Source: Pseudomonadota bacterium (GTDB taxonomy: Bacteria; Pseudomonadota; Alphaproteobacteria; Acetobacterales; Acetobacteraceae). Taken from it: a stretch of DNA of 64,000 nucleotides. Positions 52,974 through 61,725 of this stretch are shown piece after piece. Every line of letters starts with the position of its first letter. The stretch's first letter is position 1. The stretch lies in contig JAJZBM010000003.1 of assembly GCA_021798915.1 (NCBI GenBank), positions 62,001-126,000 of the forward strand. Direction: 5' to 3'. Below the pieces are notes generated by a model. The model was not told the origin of the DNA. It ran no database searches and worked only from the letters and a program-made list of their open reading frames with translations. The position numbers and the translations under genes were made by a program.

Positions 52974-54833
52974 ATGCGAGGGACCGGTTCAACGCTCTCC
53001 CGCCTTCCCGCCGCTCGGGCCATGCTCGCCGGGGCGGCCTTGTTCGCCAGCGCGGCGACAAGCAAGGCGGTGGCGCAACCCGACGAAACCGCGATGGCCG
53101 TGCCACGTCTGGCACCGCTCGGCGCCATGGAAGTGGTATTGCCGCAACCGCTCGACACCGTCGAGGCGGAGCAGTTTCGCGCCGTTTTCGCCGCCCAAGC
53201 CGCCGGCGACCTCGCCGCCGCCGACCGGCTGCTTGCAGCGCTCGCCGGCGACGATAGCGGCGATGCGGCGCATACCGCGCTGCGCGCCGATCTCCAGGGC
53301 TACGTGCTCGCCAGCCGCTATCTCCGAAGCGCCGGCCGCACCCCGTTGCCGGCGCTCTCGGCCTGGCTTTCCCGCCATTCCGCCCTTGCCGTCGCGAGCG
53401 ACATCGCGGCACTCTGCGGCCAGCGCGCCGGCGATGCCCATTGCCCGGCCGCCCGCCACCTGCCGCCGCCGCCCGGCCTCGCCGCCCTCAGCGCACCCGA
53501 GGACACCGCCCCCGATTTCCCCGATAACCGCCGCAACCCGGCGCTGGAGCGCGAAATCCTCAGCCGCGCCGAAAGCGGCCACGCCGACGCCGCCCTGCGC
53601 CTGATCGCCCATACCAGCGGCCTCAGCCGGGACTACGCCGCCTGGCTGCGGGCCGAGGTGGCACAGGCGCTGTTCGCCGCCAATCACGATCACGCCGCCC
53701 GCGCGCTCGCCGCGGCCGCGCTGCATGACAGCGGCGGCCGGGTCGCGCTCGCCGGCTTCACCGCCGGCCTCGCCGCCTGGCGGCTCGAACGGATGGCCGA
53801 GGCGATGCGGTTTTTCGAGGCCGCGGGCGTCGCGCCGATCGGCGCGCCGGGTCTGCGCGCCGGCGCCCTGTTCTGGGCCGCGCGCGCCCATTTCGCAACC
53901 GGTGACGCCGAGGGCGGCCATCTCTGGCTCCAGCGCGCCAGCGCCGAGGCCAACACCTTCTACGGCCTGCTCGCCCGCCGTCGGCTTGGCCTCCCGTTGA
54001 TCCGGGACGAGGTCTTCTCCGAGGAAATCCTGGGCGAGGCCGATATCGCCGCGGTCGCCGAAACCGCCGAGGGTTTGCGCGCTTTTGCGCTCCTGCAGGT
54101 CGGGCAGACGCGCTGGGCGGACGCGGAATTGCGCCGGCTCGCGGCCAAATCGGAAACCGCGCCCGATCTCCGCCGCGCCATCGCCCTGGTCGCGCGCGAG
54201 GCCGGGCTCACCCGCCTCGCCGACGACATCGCCGCGACCTTCCGCAGCGATGGCGCCCTCGGCGCCGGGCCGCTCCCGCGGCTTGCGCCGCGCGGCGGGT
54301 TCCAGATCGCGCCGGCGCTGGTTTACGCCCTCGCCCGCATCGAATCGCATTTCGATCCCGCCGCCGTCTCGCCGACCGGGGCGCGCGGTCTCATGCAGAT
54401 CATGCCGGTGACGGCGAGCTATCTCGTCAATGACCCCTCGCTCGCCGGGCCGCATCAGAAGCGTTTGCACGACCCCGCCGTCAATCTCGATATCGGTCAG
54501 CGCTATCTGCTGTATCTCTCGCGCCAGAACGCGGTGGATGGTGATCTGCTGCGTCTTCTTTGCGCTTATAACGCCGGGCCGGGAAATGTCGGGGCGTGGG
54601 AGGGCGCGTTGCATGACGGCGGCGATCCGCTGCTCTTCATCGAAGCGGTGCCGAGCCATGAGACGCGCGGCTATCTGCATCGCACCCTCGCCTATGCCTG
54701 GCTCTACGCGGCGCGGCTCGCAGTCGTGCCGCCGGGGCTTGCGGCACTCGCCGAGGGTCGCTTTCCTCGCGTGCGGAGTTTCGATACCATGTCCGCACGC
54801 GCCGAGGAGACGCGCCCGCTTCTGCTCCACTGA
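52974..54833 (+). CDS. lytic transglycosylase, Slt70-like
   Basis: 619 residues with a signal peptide (ARAMLAGAALFASAATSKAVA). The long N-terminal part is an alpha-helical superhelix of TPR-like repeats as in Slt70. The catalytic domain near residues 440-570 has the Glu in ALARIESHFDPAAVSPTGAR, followed by GLMQIMPVTA and the second motif LLCAYNAGPGNVGAWEGAL. It cleaves peptidoglycan glycan strands in the periplasm forming anhydro-muropeptides. The preceding AT-rich gap probably holds its promoter. Confidence 0.93.
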   Translation: MRGTGSTLSRLPAARAMLAGAALFASAATSKAVAQPDETAMAVPRLAPLGAMEVVLPQPLDTVEAEQFRAVFAAQAAGDLAAADRLLAALAGDDSGDAAHTALRADLQGYVLASRYLRSAGRTPLPALSAWLSRHSALAVASDIAALCGQRAGDAHCPAARHLPPPPGLAALSAPEDTAPDFPDNRRNPALEREILSRAESGHADAALRLIAHTSGLSRDYAAWLRAEVAQALFAANHDHAARALAAAALHDSGGRVALAGFTAGLAAWRLERMAEAMRFFEAAGVAPIGAPGLRAGALFWAARAHFATGDAEGGHLWLQRASAEANTFYGLLARRRLGLPLIRDEVFSEEILGEADIAAVAETAEGLRAFALLQVGQTRWADAELRRLAAKSETAPDLRRAIALVAREAGLTRLADDIAATFRSDGALGAGPLPRLAPRGGFQIAPALVYALARIESHFDPAAVSPTGARGLMQIMPVTASYLVNDPSLAGPHQKRLHDPAVNLDIGQRYLLYLSRQNAVDGDLLRLLCAYNAGPGNVGAWEGALHDGGDPLLFIEAVPSHETRGYLHRTLAYAWLYAARLAVVPPGLAALAEGRFPRVRSFDTMSARAEETRPLLLH

Positions 54834-54943
54834 GCGCCACCTTCCCACGGCCATCCGCCGGGCGGTGGTTGGTGGCTGATGGTTGGCGGTCGGGTGGCGG
54901 CTGTTCCGCGCGATGGGGTCAATTCCGATCATGGAGAGCCGCC

Positions 54944-55495
54944 ATGGCGCGCATCGACGAAGCCCGAACCTTTCTCGCCGTCAACATCGCGGTTCTCACC
55001 GTCTCGGACAGCCGCACATTGGCCAACGACACCTCCGGCGACACGCTGGCCGCGCGCATCACCGAGGCCGGGCACAATCTCGTCGCGCGTGATCTGGTGC
55101 GCGATGATGCCGATCTGATCGTGGCGAAGCTCGGCGCCTGGATCGCTGCACCCGAAATCGATGTCGTCATCACCACCGGCGGCACCGGCCTCACCGGGCG
55201 CGACGTGACGCCGGAAGCGTTCGCGCGCGTGCTCGAAAAACACATCGAGGGTTTCGGCGAATTATTCCGCATGCTGAGCTATCAGAAGATCGGCACCTCG
55301 ACGATGCAGTCACGCGCCATCGGTGGTGTTGCGCATGGCACCTATCTCTTTGCCTTGCCCGGCAGTCCCGGCGCGGTCAAGGATGGCTGGGACGACATCC
55401 TGCGCTGGCAGCTCGATGCGCGGCACCGGCCGTGCAATCTCGTCGAGCTGATGCCGCGTCTGATGGAACACATCGCCACCGCCGCGCGCACATGA
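54944..55495 (+). CDS. moaB: molybdenum cofactor biosynthesis protein B
   Basis: 183 residues from Met26 of the track ORF (54944), preceded by ggagag. MoaB/MogA fold: VNIAVLTVSDSRTLANDTSG near the N-terminus, VVITTGGTGLTGRDVTPEAF near residue 70, and FALPGSPGAVKDGWDDIL near 145. It binds or adenylylates molybdopterin in molybdenum cofactor synthesis. Its stop overlaps the thioesterase start by four bases (ATGA). moaC and moeA lie about 4 kb downstream. Confidence 0.93.
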   Translation: MARIDEARTFLAVNIAVLTVSDSRTLANDTSGDTLAARITEAGHNLVARDLVRDDADLIVAKLGAWIAAPEIDVVITTGGTGLTGRDVTPEAFARVLEKHIEGFGELFRMLSYQKIGTSTMQSRAIGGVAHGTYLFALPGSPGAVKDGWDDILRWQLDARHRPCNLVELMPRLMEHIATAART

Positions 55496-55932
55496 CTCGC
55501 CAACCGCCGGGTTGCCGCGCCGATTATCGCGCCTTCGACGAGATCACCACGCGCTGGCACGACAATGATATCTACGGCCACGTCAACAACGTGGTCTATC
55601 TCGCCTGGTTCGACAGCGCGGTGAACGGATTCCTCGTCCGGCGCGGCCTGCTGTCGCTCGCGGAGAGCCCGATCATCGGCATCGTTGCGGAAAATTCCTG
55701 CCGCTATCACGCGTCGATCAGTTTCCCCGAGCGCATTGCGGTGGGTTTCCGGGTCGCCCATCTCGGCACCAGCGCGGTTCGTTACGAAATCGGTGTTTTT
55801 CGCGCCGGCGACGACCGCGCCGCGGCAGAGGGGCATTTCGTGCATGTCTATGTCGATCGCGCCACCATGCGGCCGGTCGCGATGCCGGCGGCGGTGCGCG
55901 CGGCACTCACCGATCTCATCATAAAAACCTGA
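55492..55932 (+). CDS. acyl-CoA thioesterase, 4-hydroxybenzoyl-CoA type
   Basis: 146 residues from Met21 of the track ORF. Hot-dog fold motif TRWHDNDIYGHVNNVVYLAW near residue 22, with the catalytic Asp in DNDxYGHVNN, and YEIGVFRAGDDRAAAEGHFV toward the C-terminus. Hydrolyses an acyl-CoA; substrate unknown. Translation is coupled to moaB by the overlap, and it is followed closely by the SDR gene. Confidence 0.88.
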   Translation: MTRQPPGCRADYRAFDEITTRWHDNDIYGHVNNVVYLAWFDSAVNGFLVRRGLLSLAESPIIGIVAENSCRYHASISFPERIAVGFRVAHLGTSAVRYEIGVFRAGDDRAAAEGHFVHVYVDRATMRPVAMPAAVRAALTDLIIKT

Positions 55933-55950
55933 AAAACGGAGGAAATTCCA

Positions 55951-56733
55951 ATGGATTTCGGATTGCGCGGCAAGACCGCCATCGTCTGCGCGGCGAGCAA
56001 GGGGCTCGGGCGCGCCTGCGCCATGGCCCTGGCGCGCGAAGGCGTGGCGCTGGTCATCAACGCACGCGGGAAAGAAACCCTCGCCGCCACCGCCGATGAG
56101 ATTCGCGCCGCGACCGGCGTCGATGTGCAGGCGATCGCCGCCGACATCACCACCGCCGCCGGGCGCGATGCGGTGCTCGACGCGGCGCCGGCACCCGATA
56201 TCCTGATCAACAACGCCGGCGGCCCGCCGGCGGGAAATTTCGCGACGTTGACACCGGAACAATGGCACGCGGCGCTGGAGGCCAATATGTTGACGCCGAT
56301 CGCGCTGATCCAGGCGGTTCTCGCGGGCATGCGCGCGCGGCGCTTCGGGCGCATCGTCAACATCACCTCCGCCTCGGTGAAATCGCCGATCCCGACGCTC
56401 GGCCTCAGCAACGGCGCCCGCGCCGGCCTCACCGGCTTCGTCGCTGGTGTCGCCCGCGAGGTCGCGCGCGATAACGTCACCATCAACAATCTTCTCCCCG
56501 GCCCGTTCCTGACCGATAGGCTGCGCGAGAACATGCGCGCCGCCGCCGCCAGCGCCCATCGCAGCGTCGATGAGGAAATCGCTCTCCGCGCCAAGGCCAA
56601 TCCCACCGGGCGAGTCGGCGATCCGGCGGAATTCGGCGCCGCTTGTGCGTTTCTGTGCAGCGTGCAGGCGGGTTTCATCGTCGGACAAAACTGGCTGCTC
56701 GATGGCGGCGCCTTCAACGCGACGCTCGGCTGA
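55951..56733 (+). CDS. short-chain dehydrogenase-like protein lacking the YxxxK catalytic pair
   Basis: 260 residues. A glycine-rich NAD(P) site is present (TAIVCAASKGLGRACAMALA), with NNAGGPPAGNF near residue 88 and the Ser region RIVNITSASV. In a gapless alignment with classical SDRs the Tyr of YxxxK is Ser and the Lys is Arg (GLSNGARAGL). This marks the BKR-like divergent group whose members may not use the classical mechanism. Good SD (ggaggaa) upstream. The following methyltransferase gene starts 15 bases after the stop. Confidence 0.87.
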   Translation: MDFGLRGKTAIVCAASKGLGRACAMALAREGVALVINARGKETLAATADEIRAATGVDVQAIAADITTAAGRDAVLDAAPAPDILINNAGGPPAGNFATLTPEQWHAALEANMLTPIALIQAVLAGMRARRFGRIVNITSASVKSPIPTLGLSNGARAGLTGFVAGVAREVARDNVTINNLLPGPFLTDRLRENMRAAAASAHRSVDEEIALRAKANPTGRVGDPAEFGAACAFLCSVQAGFIVGQNWLLDGGAFNATLG

Positions 56734-56748
56734 CGGACCCGGAACGGT

Positions 56749-57408
56749 ATGGACTGGCCGGCACGCATCGAGAGTTATGAGCGCCTGACCCAATTCCCGC
56801 GCAGTCTTTTCATCGCCGCCGACGGGCGCGTCGTCGGCACCTGGATCATGGGTAACGATTATCGCGTCAAATCCGGCTATTATGGCGGCTATCCGGCCGG
56901 CTATCTGCGGCGCGTCGCGGCGCTGTTTCCGGATCGCCGCAAGGTCTTGCACGTGTTTTCGGGAAAGGTCGATCTCGGCGCAATGCCGGGTGACACGGTG
57001 GATTGCAACCCCGCCGTCGCCCCGACCTTCGTCGCCGATGCCCATGATCTCTCGCCGGTGCCGCTCGCAGACTACGACCTGATCCTCGCTGATCCGCCCT
57101 ACAGCGTCGAGGATGCCGAGCGCTATCAGACGACCATGGTCAAGCGCAACGTCGTCCTGCGCTCCCTGGCGGCCGGCATGGCGGCGGGCGCGCGGGTGGT
57201 GTGGCTCGATCAGGTGTTGCCGATGTATCGCCGCGACGAATGGGTGATCGAGGCGGTGGTCGGGATCGTGAAATCCACCAATCACCGCTTCCGGGTGATG
57301 ACCATCTTCCAGCGGCGGGCGCCGGCGGGCGTGGGCCGGGTTGCGCGCAAACAGGCTTCGACAGCGCCGGCGATCCGGAGTAAGGAGGCGGAAAGAGGCA
57401 TGCCATGA
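56749..57408 (+). CDS. small DPPY-motif methyltransferase-like protein
   Basis: 219 residues. A central segment VLHVFSGKVDLG (motif I-like SAM loop) near residue 66 is followed by VDCNPAVAPTFVADAHDL and the catalytic motif YDLILADPPYSVEDAERY near residue 110, as in N-methylating DNA or RNA methyltransferases. The N-terminal part (YYGGYPAGYLRRVAALFP) is conserved-looking but unassigned, and there is little room for a target recognition domain. No restriction enzyme gene is nearby. Its stop overlaps the trpG start by four bases (ATGA). Target unknown. Confidence 0.72.
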   Translation: MDWPARIESYERLTQFPRSLFIAADGRVVGTWIMGNDYRVKSGYYGGYPAGYLRRVAALFPDRRKVLHVFSGKVDLGAMPGDTVDCNPAVAPTFVADAHDLSPVPLADYDLILADPPYSVEDAERYQTTMVKRNVVLRSLAAGMAAGARVVWLDQVLPMYRRDEWVIEAVVGIVKSTNHRFRVMTIFQRRAPAGVGRVARKQASTAPAIRSKEAERGMP

Positions 57409-58001
57409 TCCTGCTGATCGACAATTACGACAGCTTCACCTTCAACCTCGTCCATTTCCTCGGCGATCTCGGGGCGGTGTGCGATGTCCGCCGCAACGAT
57501 ACGCTCTCGGTCGCCGCGGCGCTGGCGCTGGCGCCCGAGGCGGTGGTGATCTCGCCCGGACCCTGCACCCCGAGCGAGGCCGGGATCTGCGTCGATCTGA
57601 TCCGCGCCGCGCCAGCGGATCTGCCGATCCTCGGCGTCTGTCTCGGCCATCAGGCGATCGGGCAGGCGTTCGGCGCGACGGTCGCCCGCGCGCCGCTGCC
57701 GATGCATGGCAAGACCAGCCAGATTTCCCATGACGGGCGCGGCGTTTTCGCCGGCCTCCCCAACCCCTTCGCCGCGACGCGCTATCACAGCCTGATGGTC
57801 GCCGAGGAGACCCTGCCGCCGGCCCTGATCGCAACCGCCCATAGCGAGGACGGGGTGTTGATGGCTCTCTGCCATCGCGAGCGGCCGATTTTCGGGGTGC
57901 AATTCCATCCCGAGAGCATCGCGAGCGTCGGCGGGCATGAGATCCTCGGCAATTTCCTCGCCATCGCCCGCGACCGGGGCGCGCCGGCGCGCGCCGCCTG
58001 A
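57405..58001 (+). CDS. trpG: anthranilate synthase component II (glutamine amidotransferase)
   Basis: 198 residues of a class I amidotransferase: LLIDNYDSFTFNLVHFLGDL at the N-terminus, GVCLGHQAIGQAFG near residue 78 with the catalytic Cys, and FGVQFHPESIAS near 165 with His and Glu. It supplies ammonia to TrpE (and probably PabB). No trpE is in the window; it may lie elsewhere. First gene of trpG-trpD-trpC and overlaps the methyltransferase gene by four bases. Confidence 0.95.
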   Translation: MILLIDNYDSFTFNLVHFLGDLGAVCDVRRNDTLSVAAALALAPEAVVISPGPCTPSEAGICVDLIRAAPADLPILGVCLGHQAIGQAFGATVARAPLPMHGKTSQISHDGRGVFAGLPNPFAATRYHSLMVAEETLPPALIATAHSEDGVLMALCHRERPIFGVQFHPESIASVGGHEILGNFLAIARDRGAPARAA

Positions 58002-58030
58002 ATGCCCCCATCCGCATGAGATCTCGCTGA

Positions 58031-59050
58031 ATGCGTGCCGATCTGAAGCCGGTGCTCGCCCGCCTCGCGCGCGGCGAGACGCTGTCCGAGGCCGAATGCG
58101 AGGCCGCGTTCGGCCTCGTCATGGCCGGCGAGGCGACCCCGGCGCAGATCGCCGGCCTGTTGATGGCGATGCGGGTGCGCGGTGAGACGGTGGCGGAATT
58201 GCGGGGAGCGGCGCGGGCGATGCGGGCGCGGATGCTGCGCGTTCCCGCCCCTGATGACGCCGTCGATGTCTGCGGCACCGGCGGCGATGGCGCCGGCACG
58301 CTCAACGTCTCGACGGCGGTGACCCTGGTGCTCGCGGGCATCGGGGTTCCGGTCGCCAAGCACGGCAACCGCGCCCTGAGTTCGAAAAGCGGCGGCGCCG
58401 ATGTGCTGGCCGCGCTCGGCGTCAATGTCGACGTCGCGCCGGCCCGCCTGCCCGAGATCCTGCGCGATGCCGGCTGCATGTTCCTGTTCGCGCCGAACCA
58501 CCATGCGGCGCTCCGCCACGCCGCCGGGCCGCGCGTCGAGCTTGGCACCCGCACCCTTTTCAACCTGCTCGGCCCGATGGCCAATCCCGCCTCGGTGCGA
58601 CGGCAATTGATCGGCGTCTATGATCCCGTCTGGGCGCGGCCGATGGCCGAAGCCCTCGGCGGGCTCGGCGCCGAGCGGGTGTGGGTGGTGCATGGCGCCG
58701 GGCTCGACGAATTGGCCCTGGCCGGGGAAAACCGTATCGCCGCCTTCGAGGGCGGCACATTGCGGGAATTCACCCTCACCGCCGCGGATGCCGGCCTGAC
58801 GCCGGCCCCGATCGATGCCATCCGCGGCGGAGACGCCGCCACCAACGCTGCCGCCCTGGAGATCTTGTTGCAGGGTGCAGCCGGCGCCTATCGCGACACC
58901 GTGCTGTTCAACGCCGCCGCCGCCCTGATCGTCGCCGGGCGTGAGACGGCCCTTCCCGCCGGGGTCGCGCGGGCCGCGGCGGCGATCGATGACGGGCGCG
59001 CGCTCGCAGCACTGCTGCGGCTCAGACGCGCCAGCAACCAAGACGCTTGA
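58031..59050 (+). CDS. trpD: anthranilate phosphoribosyltransferase
   Basis: 339 residues. PRPP-binding motif [19 protein letters not shown] near residue 78, [19 protein letters not shown] near 105 and [16 protein letters not shown] near 165. Catalyses the second committed step of tryptophan synthesis. Located 29 bases after trpG. Confidence 0.97.
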   Translation: MRADLKPVLARLARGETLSEAECEAAFGLVMAGEATPAQIAGLLMAMRVRGETVAELRGAARAMRARMLRVPAPDDAVDVCGTGGDGAGTLNVSTAVTLVLAGIGVPVAKHGNRALSSKSGGADVLAALGVNVDVAPARLPEILRDAGCMFLFAPNHHAALRHAAGPRVELGTRTLFNLLGPMANPASVRRQLIGVYDPVWARPMAEALGGLGAERVWVVHGAGLDELALAGENRIAAFEGGTLREFTLTAADAGLTPAPIDAIRGGDAATNAAALEILLQGAAGAYRDTVLFNAAAALIVAGRETALPAGVARAAAAIDDGRALAALLRLRRASNQDA

Positions 59051-59094
59051 CCATGCCGTCCGGCTTTGCGACGGATGCCGAGCGAGGAGAGTTC

Positions 59095-59919
59095 ATGACC
59101 GCTGCCCCCACCCCTGATGGCGCCGATGTCCTGGCGCGGATCTGTGCCGAAACCCGTGCCGAGGTGGCCCGCCGGCGCGAGGCGACGCCAGTGGAAGCGC
59201 TGAAATCGCGCATCGCCGCCGCCGGGCCGACGCGTGGCTTCGGCCGCGCGCTGAAGGAAAAAATCGCCAGCGGCGCCTTCGCCCTGATCGCCGAAATCAA
59301 GAAGGCCTCGCCCTCGGGCGGGCTGATTCGCGCCGATTTCTCGCCCGCCGATCTCGCCCGCGCCTATGCCGAAGGGGGCGCGACCTGCCTCTCCGTCCTC
59401 ACCGACGGGCCCTATTTCCAGGGCTCGCCCGAGGATCTGATCGCCGCCCGCGCGGCGGTCGATCTTCCTGTCCTGCGCAAGGATTTCATCCTCGACCCCT
59501 GGCAGGTGCATGAAAGCCGGGCGATGGGGGCGGATTGCGTCCTCCTCATCATGGCGGCGCTCGCGGACCAGGAAGCGCGCGATCTCGAAGCCCTCGCCCG
59601 CTCGCTCGACATGGATGTCCTCGCCGAGATTCATGACGAGGCCGAACTCGATCGCGCGCTCGGCTTGGAGACCAATCTGATCGGCATCAACAACCGCAAC
59701 CTCAAGACCCTCAAGACCACGCTCGACACCGCCCTCGCGCTCGCCCCGCGCGTGCCGCCGGATCGTTTCCCGCTCGCCGAAAGCGGCATCAAAAGCCATG
59801 CCGATCTCGTCCGCCTCGCGCAGAACGCCGGCGTCCATTGCTTTCTCGTCGGCGAGCATCTGATGCGAACGCAAGACGTCACCGCCGCGACCCGGGCGCT
59901 GCTCGGGGCCTCGGCATGA
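59095..59919 (+). CDS. trpC: indole-3-glycerol phosphate synthase
   Basis: 274 residues. The track ORF begins at a TTG (59047) overlapping trpD; ATG at 59095 is preferred because gaggaga sits a few bases upstream and the protein starts cleanly with [20 protein letters not shown]-barrel motifs: [18 protein letters not shown] near residue 62, [20 protein letters not shown] near 125 and [17 protein letters not shown] near 195. Its stop overlaps moaC by four bases. Confidence 0.95.
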   Translation: MTAAPTPDGADVLARICAETRAEVARRREATPVEALKSRIAAAGPTRGFGRALKEKIASGAFALIAEIKKASPSGGLIRADFSPADLARAYAEGGATCLSVLTDGPYFQGSPEDLIAARAAVDLPVLRKDFILDPWQVHESRAMGADCVLLIMAALADQEARDLEALARSLDMDVLAEIHDEAELDRALGLETNLIGINNRNLKTLKTTLDTALALAPRVPPDRFPLAESGIKSHADLVRLAQNAGVHCFLVGEHLMRTQDVTAATRALLGASA

Positions 59920-60392
59920 GCGCCGAATTCAGCCATTTCGACGCGAGCGGCCAGGCGCTGATGGTCGATGTCTCGGCAAAATCGGTCACCACGCGCAGCG
60001 CGACCGCCCGCGCCCGGGTGGTGATGCAGGCCGCGACTCTCGCCCTCATTCAGTCTGGCGGCGCGAAGAAGGGCGACGTGCTCGGGGTCGCGCGCCTGGC
60101 CGGCATCATGGCCGCCAAGCGCACCGCCGATCTGATCCCGCTTTGCCACCCGCTGGCGCTCGATGCGGTCGCGGTGGAACTGCTGGCGGCGCCGCCGGAG
60201 GCGGTGGAGATCACCGCGACGGTGCGCACCACCGGGCGCACCGGCGTCGAGATGGAGGCGCTGACCGCGGCCAGTGTCGCAGCACTCACCGTCTATGACA
60301 TGTGCAAAGCGGTCGATCGCGGCATGCGCATCGAGGGGTTGCGTCTGGTCGCCAAATCGGGCGGCAAATCCGGCGATTTCACGCAAGACTGA
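59916..60392 (+). CDS. moaC: cyclic pyranopterin monophosphate synthase
   Basis: 158 residues from Met27 of the track ORF. Family motifs: [16 protein letters not shown] near residue 68 and [20 protein letters not shown] near 112 containing catalytic residues. Together with MoaA (not in this window) it makes the molybdopterin precursor. Coupled to trpC by ATGA overlap and followed 8 bases later by moeA. Confidence 0.96.
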   Translation: MSAEFSHFDASGQALMVDVSAKSVTTRSATARARVVMQAATLALIQSGGAKKGDVLGVARLAGIMAAKRTADLIPLCHPLALDAVAVELLAAPPEAVEITATVRTTGRTGVEMEALTAASVAALTVYDMCKAVDRGMRIEGLRLVAKSGGKSGDFTQD

Positions 60393-60399
60393 GGCGCGG

Positions 60400-61605
60400 A
60401 TGATCAGCGTCGCGGAAGCCAGAGACCGTATCCTCGCCGCCTTCGCCCCGGTCGGCGCCGAGACGGTGGCGCTCGCCGAAGCCGCGGGGCGGATCAGCGC
60501 CGCGCCGGTGATCGCGCGGACCACACAGCCGCCAGCGGATGTCTCGGCGATGGATGGCTATGCCGTCCGCACCGAGGATGGGCGCGATGGCGCGGTGCTC
60601 CGCCTGATCGGCAGCGCCCCGGCCGGCCATCCCTTCGCGGGGGGCATCGGCGTTGGCGAAACGGTGCGGATTTTCACCGGCAGTTTCGTGCCCGCCGGCG
60701 CCGACGCGGTGCTGCTGCAAGAGGACGCGAGCCCCGAGGGCGAGACGATACGGGTGCGCGAAACCGTGCGACCCGGCCAGCATATTCGCCGCATGGGCCA
60801 GGATTTCGCGCAAGGTGACGTGGTGATCGCGGCCGGGCGGCGGCTTTCGCCCCGCGCCATCGGCCTCGCCGCCGCGGCCAATCATCCCTGGCTCCTCGTC
60901 CATCGCCGCCCCCGCGTCGCGGTGCTCGCGACCGGGGACGAAATCGCCCTCCCCGGCGAGCCGATCCCGCCGGGCGGCATCGTCAGCTCCAACGCCCATG
61001 TGCTCGCGGCGATGGTGGCGAGCCTCGGCGGCGCCCCGAGCGTGCTGCCGATCGCCCTCGACGACCCCGAGGCGATCGCCGCCGCCGCCGATGCCGCGCG
61101 CGGCTTCGATCTTCTGATCACCACCGGTGGGGCCAGTGTCGGCGCGCATGATCTGGTGCAGGCGGGGCTGGCGCGGCGCGGTCTCGCGGTCGATTTCTGG
61201 AAGATCGCGATGCGGCCGGGCAAGCCGCTGATGTTCGGGCGGCTCGGCGCGATGCCGGTGCTCGGCCTGCCCGGCAACCCGGTCGCGGCCTTCGTCTGCG
61301 CGCTGCTCTTCGCCCGCCCGGCTTTGCTGCGGCTCGCCGGCCTTGCGCCCGCGCCGCTCCCGACCACGCGGGCGGAGACCGCGACGGCGCTGCCCGCCAA
61401 TGACCGGCGTTTCGATTTTCTCCGCGCCCGCCTGGAAGAAGACGCAGCGGGGCGGCTGATCGCGACGGCATTCGCGGTCCAGGATTCGGCGATGCAGGCG
61501 GTGCTCGCCGACGCCGATGCGCTCATTCTCCGCCCGCCGCACGCCCCTTCGGTCGCGGCGGGGGCGGCGGTCGAGATCGTCCGCTTCGATCGTCTCGGCC
61601 TTTGA
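60400..61605 (+). CDS. moeA: molybdopterin molybdenumtransferase
   Basis: 401 residues from Met43 of the track ORF. MoeA pattern: PPADVSAMDGYAVRTEDGRD near residue 45, VFTG-type FTGSFVPAGADAVLLQEDAS near 90, DLLITTGGASVGAHDLVQAG near 235 and LGLPGNPVAAFVCALLFARP near 290. Inserts molybdate into adenylylated molybdopterin. Ends the trp-moa run; no terminator was found. Confidence 0.96.
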   Translation: MISVAEARDRILAAFAPVGAETVALAEAAGRISAAPVIARTTQPPADVSAMDGYAVRTEDGRDGAVLRLIGSAPAGHPFAGGIGVGETVRIFTGSFVPAGADAVLLQEDASPEGETIRVRETVRPGQHIRRMGQDFAQGDVVIAAGRRLSPRAIGLAAAANHPWLLVHRRPRVAVLATGDEIALPGEPIPPGGIVSSNAHVLAAMVASLGGAPSVLPIALDDPEAIAAAADAARGFDLLITTGGASVGAHDLVQAGLARRGLAVDFWKIAMRPGKPLMFGRLGAMPVLGLPGNPVAAFVCALLFARPALLRLAGLAPAPLPTTRAETATALPANDRRFDFLRARLEEDAAGRLIATAFAVQDSAMQAVLADADALILRPPHAPSVAAGAAVEIVRFDRLGL

Positions 61606-61651
61606 TCCCTGCCCTCATCTCCGTATCATGAACGGGTAAAATTCCCGTCCC

Positions 61652-61686
61652 TGTCATCATAGTTTCGCCGATGTCATCATAGCTTC
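61652..61686. promoter_or_regulatory. 20-base-period direct repeat before LpxH-like gene
   Basis: TGTCATCATAGTTTC (61652-61666) and TGTCATCATAGCTTC (61672-61686) form two near-identical copies 20 bases apart, in the 120-base gap between moeA and the phosphoesterase gene. A short inverted repeat ACGGG-taaaatt-CCCGT lies at 61632-61648. The direct repeats may be a tandem operator. Confidence 0.4.
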
Positions 61687-61725
61687 ACTGGCGGAGACGG
61701 GGGCGGAGGGCGTAACGATGCCGCC

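Noticed and set aside
52989-54932. 647-codon minus-strand ORF opposite the lytic transglycosylase
   Set aside because: Shadow; the plus strand has signal peptide and catalytic motifs.
55342-57285. 647-codon minus-strand ORF
   Set aside because: Spans four real plus-strand genes; no family features.
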